A DNA stretch of 41,365 bases from assembly GCA_023475105.1 (NCBI GenBank), contig JAMCWJ010000002.1, forward strand, positions 1 through 41,365, written 5' to 3'. Positions 33,162 to 41,365 of the stretch are shown in pieces. The position numbers were made by a program, and so were the translations under genes. A model generated the notes under the pieces. The model worked only from the letters and a program-made list of their open reading frames with translations, ran no database searches and was not told where the DNA came from. Every line of letters starts with the position of its first letter. Position 1 is the first letter of the stretch. The stretch comes from Nitrospirota bacterium (GTDB lineage: Bacteria > Nitrospirota > Thermodesulfovibrionia > Thermodesulfovibrionales > UBA9159).

Positions 33162-34262
33162 ATGAAACTGAGCGTTGCAAAGGATGAGCTTCAGGAAAAA
33201 CTGTCGAATATCCAGAATATCGTTGAGAAGAGGAATACCATGCCGATCCTCAGCCATTTCCTCCTCGAGGCCGGCGGGAAAGGCACGCATATCGTCGCGA
33301 CGGACCTTCAAATAGCGATCAGGGAGCCTCTTGCCGCGACCCTGCAGAGCGAAGGAAAACTGTGCATCCCTGCGAGGAAACTTTTTGAGATCGTGAGGGA
33401 GGCGGACGGGGAGATCACCCTCGAGGCGGAAGACGAGCAGTGGGTCAAGGTGTCTTTCGGAAAGAGCAGGTTCAGGCTCGCCTGTCTTTCCCCGGGCGAA
33501 TTCCCTGCATGGCCCGGCGTCGAAAAAACCGATGAGGTGAGGTTCGGTATCGAGGCCCTTTCGGAGATGATCGAGAAGACGATCTATGCGGCGGGGGAGA
33601 CGGACACGCGGTATACCCTCAACGGCCTGCTCTTTCACATCAGACCGGGGGATGAGAATATCACCGTCGTCGGAACGGACGGGCACAGGCTCGCACTGCT
33701 CCGGAAATCGCTCGGAACGAAGGCGGCCGAGGAGAAGAAGGTGATCGTGCCGAGAAAGGCCGCGTCCGAACTGAGGAGGTTTTTTGGCGGTGCGGAGAGC
33801 GTTTCTGCTATAATAGGTAAGAACCATATACTCTTCACAATAGGCGATGTCCAGTTCCTTGTGAGGCTGATTGAAGGTACGTACCCCAATTACGAGCAGG
33901 TACTTCCCCCTTCCAACCAGAAAAGGATAACAATCGGCAGGGAAGACTTTCTTAAGACGCTGAGGAGGGTCTCGATAATGTCCAGGGAACGGAGCAACGC
34001 CGTGAGGGTCGATGTTACCGACAATTCCCTGGCGGTCTCCTCCTCGAATCCGGATATAGGAGAGGCGAGGGACGAAATAAGCGTCGAGTACAAGGGAGAT
34101 GACATTTCTGCCGGATTCAACGCACGGTATCTCATGGATGCCCTGGGCGCGATGACCTCCGAAAGGGTGGTATTTGCCATGCAGGACCCTCTCAGCCCGA
34201 CCCTGTTGCAGGAGGAAGGAAGAGAAGAGTACAAGTGTGTAGTAATGCCGATGAGGATATAG
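33162..34262 (+). CDS. dnaN: DNA polymerase III beta clamp (DnaN)
   Basis: The 366-aa sliding clamp starts MKLSVAKDELQEKLSNIQNI. Landmarks are NTMPILSHFLLEA, FRLACLSPGEFPAWP, TRYTLNGLLFHI, VGTDGHRLAL and the C-terminal peptide-binding groove end CVVMPMRI. Three repeated clamp folds fit the length. It has a good AAGGAGG Shine-Dalgarno. In many genomes recF follows; here gyrB comes next after a 210-bp gap with a repeat. Confidence 0.97.
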   Translation: MKLSVAKDELQEKLSNIQNIVEKRNTMPILSHFLLEAGGKGTHIVATDLQIAIREPLAATLQSEGKLCIPARKLFEIVREADGEITLEAEDEQWVKVSFGKSRFRLACLSPGEFPAWPGVEKTDEVRFGIEALSEMIEKTIYAAGETDTRYTLNGLLFHIRPGDENITVVGTDGHRLALLRKSLGTKAAEEKKVIVPRKAASELRRFFGGAESVSAIIGKNHILFTIGDVQFLVRLIEGTYPNYEQVLPPSNQKRITIGREDFLKTLRRVSIMSRERSNAVRVDVTDNSLAVSSSNPDIGEARDEISVEYKGDDISAGFNARYLMDALGAMTSERVVFAMQDPLSPTLLQEEGREEYKCVVMPMRI

Positions 34263-36884
<2,622 letters not shown>

Positions 36885-36903
36885 GTGTAGGATTCTCTGT
36901 CGG

Positions 36904-36998
36904 ATTGCGCATAACCTGCAATTCATTGCGCATAAGTTGCAATTTTTTTGCACATACGCTGCAATTTTCTGGCGGATAAGCTGCAAATTTTCGGCGTG
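36904..36998. repeat. Iteron-like array: four 21-22 bp direct repeats
   Basis: Units start with GCGC/GCAC/GCGG at 36907, 36928, 36950 and 36972, with a decayed fifth start at 36994. Spacing is 21, 22, 22 and 22 bp. The shared core is TTGCGCATAAGCTGCAATTT, with ATTGC/GCAAT partly inverted at the ends of a unit. Two-helical-turn spacing puts the repeats on one DNA face, as in iterons or cooperative regulator arrays. The array lies between the gyrB stop and the XRE-like gene at 37080 and marks the change to AT-richer DNA. Function unknown. Confidence 0.7.
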
Positions 36999-37079
36999 AA
37001 GAACCTTTATGGTGCTTTCATGGGGGATGTCGATGAAACTCAAGGGCGGATAATCTTCTTTCCTAAGTAGTATCAATAT

Positions 37080-37361
37080 ATGAGAGACCGAAAAACCACT
37101 TCACAATCTTCCCCTAAGGGCCAGCAATTGAACAAAGTTCTCCGTAAGGAGAAAGAACGACGCGAACGCTCCAGGGACGGCTTTCTGACGGACTTAGATA
37201 TTAAGAGGATACGAAAGAAGCTTGGGCTGACGCAGAGAGAACTGGCCGAAAAATTGGGAGTCGGCGAAAAGAATTTCGCCCGATATGAGAATCTCAGCGT
37301 CCGTCAAAGCAGGGCGATGGATAATTTGTTGAGGATTTTGGATGCTTATCCGACGGAATAA
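37080..37361 (+). CDS. Small XRE/MqsA-type helix-turn-helix protein
   Basis: The 93-aa protein has a basic N-terminus (KGQQLNKVLRKEKERRERSR) and a HTH at about 38-75 (DIKRIRKKLGLTQRELAEKL then GVGEKNFARYENLSVRQSRA). The GVGEKNFARYE...NLLRILD pattern is that of the DNA-binding half of MqsA-like antitoxins. The zinc-binding N-terminal half of MqsA is absent and no toxin-like ORF is adjacent upstream. It may be a stand-alone regulator binding the repeat array just upstream. The ATG at 37080 has no good Shine-Dalgarno. Confidence 0.65.
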   Translation: MRDRKTTSQSSPKGQQLNKVLRKEKERRERSRDGFLTDLDIKRIRKKLGLTQRELAEKLGVGEKNFARYENLSVRQSRAMDNLLRILDAYPTE

Positions 37362-37441
37362 AAGTTCTCGAAAAGAGAGACAAGCAATGCATGTGAAGAA
37401 GACTGGATGAGTAGTACGAGGATAAGAAACTACCGGAGATG

Positions 37442-38281
37442 TCAAGCCTTAAGAACTTTATTAACTGATAGAGTATTGGCAATGCTTACCAAAATATGCC
37501 CGGCCTGAGCATCTTCAGCATCTTCTCGTGAAGAGGTGTGGAAGATCTTGATTTGTTTCTTAGCCAAATATTCGATGCTTTTTTCGCTAGGGTGATTGAA
37601 TTTATTTTGTCCAGAAGAAATGACTGCAAACTTCGGGCGGGTGCTGTCTACCAGTGCTTCAAGAGAGTTATCAGCCGAATAGGCCCCATGATGAGGTATT
37701 TTTAGGAGATCACATTTGAGAGCATTTCTGCAATTGCTTATTAATTCATTGATGCCTTTCTTTTCTATGTCACCCGTGAGAATGATCACCCGATCCTTGT
37801 ATGACAATTTCAGAACGACGGAGGCTTCGTTTAATTTCTGTTCCGCTATCATCTTAGCAAGAAAAGAGTAGGTAGGATGAAGGATTGTTATGCTTAGAGG
37901 AATGTTGTTGATTTCCGTAGCAGTATTTATTGGCAGCGACTCCAATTTGAAATCGGAGCGCCACACTTCAAGATTCCGAAGAACATGAATATATTCTTGG
38001 CTAGGTTGTGCATTAGGGCCGCGATCAAAATTGATATATAATCTGCGGGACTTGAACCCCCAGTTTTCAATTAAGTTGTAAAGGCCTTTCAAATGATCAG
38101 CATGACTATGAGTAATTACAATAAACTCAAATATCTGGCTCTCTTTGAAGAACTCGAAGACTCTTTCCGCATTCGCAACGTCCACAAGAAAATATCCTTT
38201 GCCCTCCGGCAGAACGCCGACCATCGTGTCTCCCTGGCCGACATCCAGAAAGTAAAGCTTGAATCTATTTAGAGGCATCAT
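37442..38281 (-). CDS. ComEC/Rec2-like metallo-beta-lactamase-fold hydrolase (stand-alone)
   Basis: The 279-aa protein has the MBL core without any membrane domain: FLDVGQGDT (11-19), the metal motif THSHADH (57-63), ILTGDIEKKG (about 168-177) and KIPHHGAYSADN (about 193-204), with a final histidine in HTSS. This is the C-terminal nuclease-like domain type of ComEC/Rec2. Similar stand-alone proteins occur in defence-island contexts. It starts inside the 3' end of the DNA methylase gene (17-bp overlap), so the two are co-expressed. It could be a nuclease acting with the methylase, but no target activity is proven by sequence. Confidence 0.85.
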   Translation of the reverse strand: MMPLNRFKLYFLDVGQGDTMVGVLPEGKGYFLVDVANAERVFEFFKESQIFEFIVITHSHADHLKGLYNLIENWGFKSRRLYINFDRGPNAQPSQEYIHVLRNLEVWRSDFKLESLPINTATEINNIPLSITILHPTYSFLAKMIAEQKLNEASVVLKLSYKDRVIILTGDIEKKGINELISNCRNALKCDLLKIPHHGAYSADNSLEALVDSTRPKFAVISSGQNKFNHPSEKSIEYLAKKQIKIFHTSSREDAEDAQAGHILVSIANTLSVNKVLKA

Positions 38282-41000
38282 AATTCACGCTCGTATTCGA
38301 CATCGCTTGTTCGACTTCCTCGTCCGACATATAAGCGTTTCTCAATAATCCGAAATCCAGGAATGTTAGCCTTCCGATTTCTTTCTCGTGCCGTTGCATG
38401 AAAGGAATTCTTGCCTCGAAACTCACGTTGACTTTGAGTCCCCATCCCGGAAGACTATCCGGAATGGGAATTTCAAATGGACTATCCATTCTGTTATAAC
38501 CCATCAGCCATATTGATAACATTTGTTTCTCGACATCGATATGCATAATTCTTCCAGTGATCTTCCAACTCTCTTTTGTTTCACGAACTTTTTGTGATGT
38601 AACAATTGCGGGCTTAGGTAATCCTGGTCTATGGAACCCATTGAACAAAGCCATGATTCGCTCTTGCTGATTCAGTGTTAAGTGGTAAGCCTGCATAATG
38701 ATACTGTCGAGCTCTTCTACCAATTGCTGAATTTCCTTTATGTCTGAATCATCTGTTAGGTGATAATTCGGCAAAGTGGGTGACTTGTACTCGATTTCCT
38801 CTATCCTTATAACCATTCTTGTTATTTTCTTTGTTTCATCAGACGTGAAATGCGGGATTGGAATTTCCTTTATATTATCTTCGGTTATCCATCTTCTTCT
38901 TGCAAAGCTATCCACGAAAGCATTCGCCACGTAACTATTGAGAAGCGCCGAGAGTACCTCAAGACGAGGAGTATCGGACCTTTTTGCATATATGGCATGA
39001 AAACCGTGGAAGGGAAAGTATCCCGTTCTATCCACTGCAGCATAAAGTCGCCACGGGTTTGAAGTAGATCGGTTTGCATTTATTAGTATTTTTCTGTTCT
39101 TTGATTGAAACACATCTTTTAAACTGCGGCGAGGCCTATGCAAGTTGCCAGGATATGTTACGTAACTGGGAAGGCCCTTAATTCCTTGGCGTTCCCAGAA
39201 GACAAAATGAGGGGAAATAAAGGATGTTCCACCTAAGAATTTATATGCCCCTTCCGTTTCATTAGTGTGAAGATCTTCTTTCCCGGATTTTCCCACCAAA
39301 ATTCCATTTTTTACGTGGAAGAAACGGTGAACTTTTGGGAATGAATCCAACTTCTTCCATATATCTTGAAAAGGGCTGACAACAATTTCGTTTTCTTTGT
39401 CGTTTAGCCACCTTGTATGATCATCTGTAGTAAAGGAAAAATCGAAGTGTATCTTATCATTAGGAAACTGATAAGCATCCTCCTTTTGCATTAGTCTTCT
39501 AATTCTCACAGGTTGGAGGTTTTTTGGTCGAAATTTCCTGCCGCTTATTACGACAGTAGAAAATTGTGCCATGGGAAAAGCTCCTTCAGGCAGTTGCCAA
39601 ACTTCCAATATATCAAGATCGCCCAACAGCTTTTTTCGACTCTTCCTACAACTTCTGTTCTGCAAGTACGACTCGGGCAACACGATGCTAATTAGACCAC
39701 CTACTGGTAGCAGAGATAAATATTTTTCAAGAAAAAGGGTTGCTTTTTGCGACAGGCTTGTCTCCCTCTTTTCTTTGAATGGGGGATTGGCCACAATAAT
39801 GTACGGCAGAAAAGATAGATTCTTTATTTTCAGAAAGTCTTCTCTTGTAACTTGCCAGCTATCCCCGAATGGCAGGCTTGCCAGAAGGAGCGCCTTTTTT
39901 GCTATTTCAACAGCGAATGGGTCGATATCAAAGCCACGGATATGCGAGACCAAATACTTGTGCCGTCGATCCGCTGCCTCGGCTTTGCTTGATAAATCAT
40001 TTAGCCTGCTGTAAGCGGCTGCCAATAGACCGCCAGAGCCACATGTTCCATCCAAAAAGTAGCGATCTTCTGGTGGCAATTCTTCAATTGGCAAAGACTT
40101 CAGCATTTGTGTGGCGATTTTTTGGGGAGTATAATATATACCAAGCTCTTTTCTTAGTCCTTTTGTTACAAAAGTGTGTTCATAAAAATATCCTAATTGC
40201 TCGTTGGATATACTTCCATAATTGTAATCTTTTCCAAGATACTCTAAGATAACATTTGCTGTTTTTCCCCCGATTTTATTTATCTCTCCTACATCAAAAT
40301 ATCCGGGGAAAGACATGCCTGCTTTTTTCAGCAAGGATGATGCATCGGTAAGCATTGGTTGGGTGCCAAAAAGCTTCTTATCTTCCAATATCTTTGCTGC
40401 TAATAACTTTATGGCAATTTTTGTAAGTGTATTCAAAGCATCTGTCTCTTTGCCAATCCCCTTTAAGAATTCTGCGGCGCTTCTTATTGACCCCTCGAAT
40501 CTCGTAACGAGATGCTTCTTTGAGATTTCAGAGACATATTCATAAAGCGTGGGATCTAATTCAAAAAGGGATAGCTGGCGGCCTTCTTTTTTTACAGAGT
40601 AAAGTATTTCTGGCAATAAACTTAATCTATGACGCACAACGTAGTTTTCAAACTCTAAATAGTTTTTACGTATGGGTTCTATTCTTTTGGTGACATAAAG
40701 GGGTTGAATCAAAACGTAATTTGGTGTTAAGAGGAAAGCAATCGGAGCTGCTGTATATGCCAACTTTTTACGATAGTTTTCTATTTCAGCGGCGGAGTCA
40801 CAGTATTTTATTGCAATGCATGAAGTCAAGTAATCTTTCTTGTATTCATTAGAAAAAGCCACGGTATCGACGGAGAAGGGTCCCTCCTCTGATACGAATG
40901 CGAAATTGTATTCGATGTGATTCTGCCGATACCCTATCCTTAGCAGTGATTTAACCGTGTAATCAATGCAGCTGACTCTATCCATGTGCGCACTGTTCAA
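38265..41000 (-). CDS. N6-adenine DNA methyltransferase, large (911 aa), with N-terminal extension and C-terminal target-recognition region
   Basis: Methylase core: GIYYTPQKIATQML (287-300), motif I FLDGTCGSGGLLAAA (315-329), motif III-like GFDIDPFAVEIAKKALL and catalytic motif IV NPPF (405-408). The 270-residue N-terminal part includes VDTVAF (44-49) and CIAIKYC (61-67), recalling PD-(D/E)xK domains of type I/IIG enzymes, but the acidic residue before the lysine is alanine, so nuclease activity is doubtful. Residues about 550-760 look like a target-recognition domain (SGKEDL, YPGNLHRPRRSLKDVF, RRWITEDNIKEIPIPHF). A GGAG 8 nt before supports the TTG start at 41000; ATG at 40985 is the alternative. 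AT-richer codon use suggests acquisition by transfer. Confidence 0.85.
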   Translation of the reverse strand: MNSAHMDRVSCIDYTVKSLLRIGYRQNHIEYNFAFVSEEGPFSVDTVAFSNEYKKDYLTSCIAIKYCDSAAEIENYRKKLAYTAAPIAFLLTPNYVLIQPLYVTKRIEPIRKNYLEFENYVVRHRLSLLPEILYSVKKEGRQLSLFELDPTLYEYVSEISKKHLVTRFEGSIRSAAEFLKGIGKETDALNTLTKIAIKLLAAKILEDKKLFGTQPMLTDASSLLKKAGMSFPGYFDVGEINKIGGKTANVILEYLGKDYNYGSISNEQLGYFYEHTFVTKGLRKELGIYYTPQKIATQMLKSLPIEELPPEDRYFLDGTCGSGGLLAAAYSRLNDLSSKAEAADRRHKYLVSHIRGFDIDPFAVEIAKKALLLASLPFGDSWQVTREDFLKIKNLSFLPYIIVANPPFKEKRETSLSQKATLFLEKYLSLLPVGGLISIVLPESYLQNRSCRKSRKKLLGDLDILEVWQLPEGAFPMAQFSTVVISGRKFRPKNLQPVRIRRLMQKEDAYQFPNDKIHFDFSFTTDDHTRWLNDKENEIVVSPFQDIWKKLDSFPKVHRFFHVKNGILVGKSGKEDLHTNETEGAYKFLGGTSFISPHFVFWERQGIKGLPSYVTYPGNLHRPRRSLKDVFQSKNRKILINANRSTSNPWRLYAAVDRTGYFPFHGFHAIYAKRSDTPRLEVLSALLNSYVANAFVDSFARRRWITEDNIKEIPIPHFTSDETKKITRMVIRIEEIEYKSPTLPNYHLTDDSDIKEIQQLVEELDSIIMQAYHLTLNQQERIMALFNGFHRPGLPKPAIVTSQKVRETKESWKITGRIMHIDVEKQMLSIWLMGYNRMDSPFEIPIPDSLPGWGLKVNVSFEARIPFMQRHEKEIGRLTFLDFGLLRNAYMSDEEVEQAMSNTSVNYDASK

Positions 41001-41075
41001 GTTTGTTTCTCCAACCCCAATATCCTATTACCCATTTGAAGTTCAACACCGTTGAACGACCTCTAAGATCCACTC

Positions 41076-41288
41076 TCATGCAGTGCTTCCGTGGCGCCCT
41101 GATTTTTGATGTTCTTGTTCCGGAACCTTCAGAATGATTTCTCTTTTCTCTACGTCCAAGATTATTTCCACCTCATCTCCAACGTCGAGCTCCATAGTAC
41201 GAAGAAGGGGTCGTGGGATCTGCACCCTTCCATTCTTTTGTATTGAATTAGTACCGTATAGAACTTGTTTAATACTTATTGAGGTCAT
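41076..41288 (-). CDS. AbrB/MazE/SpoVT-type DNA-binding protein
   Basis: The 70-aa swapped-hairpin DNA-binding protein has the pattern NGRVQIPRPLLRTMELDVGD followed by EVEIILDVEKREIILKV. Such proteins are either antitoxins or stand-alone transcription regulators. No MazF-like toxin is adjacent inside the window; the next gene is the DNA methylase, 75 bp downstream in the same direction. It is the first gene after a strong promoter and may autoregulate the operon. The start ATG at 41288 lacks a clear Shine-Dalgarno. Confidence 0.8.
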   Translation of the reverse strand: MTSISIKQVLYGTNSIQKNGRVQIPRPLLRTMELDVGDEVEIILDVEKREIILKVPEQEHQKSGRHGSTA

Positions 41289-41310
41289 GAAAGAAACTCG
41301 TTTTGTATCA

Positions 41311-41339
41311 AAAATAGTCTTTTATAATACTTTTGTCAA
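41311..41339 (-). promoter_or_regulatory. Promoter of the AbrB-methylase-MBL operon
   Basis: On the minus strand, a perfect TTGACA (41339-41334) is followed after 17 bp by TATTTT (41316-41311). The start codon of the AbrB-like gene lies about 22 bp after the -10. This is the best promoter match in the accessory segment. Confidence 0.65.
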
Positions 41340-41365
41340 GAAGAAAGTTTCCATTATTTTTTCCG

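Noticed and set aside
36904-36998. CRISPR array
   Set aside because: Units are contiguous with no spacers, only 21-22 bp long, and no cas genes are near.
37080-37361. Complete MqsRA toxin-antitoxin pair
   Set aside because: Only the HTH half resembles MqsA; no MqsR-like toxin ORF is found on either side.

Overview
The window looks like chromosomal DNA of an anaerobic or microaerophilic, moderately GC-rich Gram-negative bacterium. Lnt, Hfq and a membrane-anchored SurA_N-type protein point to an outer membrane. MqnD, MqnB and a UbiE/MenG methyltransferase point to menaquinone made by the futalosine route. Corrinoid methyl-transfer enzymes, bacteriohemerythrin and selenocysteine machinery fit a Nitrospirota (Thermodesulfovibrionia-like) or deltaproteobacterial relative. 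That placement is inference from gene content only.

Layout. 1-700: gene debris (a winged-helix C-terminal fragment and a 5'-truncated cyclophilin-like gene) beside a dispersed palindromic repeat. 754-5129 (minus): a compact corrinoid methyltransferase operon (corrinoid protein, URO-D-type methyltransferase, MtrH-type methyltransferase, RACo-type reductive activator), with a divergent DcmR-like HTH-MEDS regulator at 5328. The set matches the Mtv/Mto type of O-demethylase system. 6344-11137: ubiE, then a DUF134 regulator / NifX-like pair, a TlpA-like thioredoxin with an in-frame UGA at the first active-site cysteine, a methyltransferase, a zinc-ribbon thioredoxin, bacteriohemerythrin and an SDR. 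11229-13908 (minus): ferredoxin, cupin, a PRC/MgtE_N/CBS protein and mqnD. 13997-17797: a MoxR / DUF58 / transglutaminase operon. 17818-24467: mqnB, proA, mutL, miaA, hfq, a Nudix hydrolase and a SurA_N-like protein, with at least two MITE-like repeats. 24655-28634: selA (coupled to an OsmC-like gene) and a divergent selB, followed by tRNA-Phe, lnt and prfB with its programmed +1 frameshift.

31486-36884 is a replication-origin neighbourhood: a putative oriC (DnaA-box-like sites, DnaA-trio run, AT-rich tract), then dnaA, dnaN and gyrB; recF is absent between dnaN and gyrB. Directly after gyrB lie four copies of a 21-22 bp direct repeat. An AT-richer accessory segment follows to the window end: a small XRE/MqsA-like HTH protein, then a minus-strand operon of an AbrB/MazE-type regulator, a 911-aa N6-adenine DNA methylase and a ComEC-like metallo-beta-lactamase-fold protein. 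That last operon is the best candidate for an undescribed, possibly defensive, system.

The most specific sequence-level result is the UGA at 8172-8174. It sits in a UxxC active-site context, has a SECIS-like hairpin just downstream with its apical loop about 25 nt away, and shares the window with selA and selB. Also notable are two palindromic elements embedded in frame in mutL, and the dispersed inverted-repeat elements near 18.6 and 22.1 kb.
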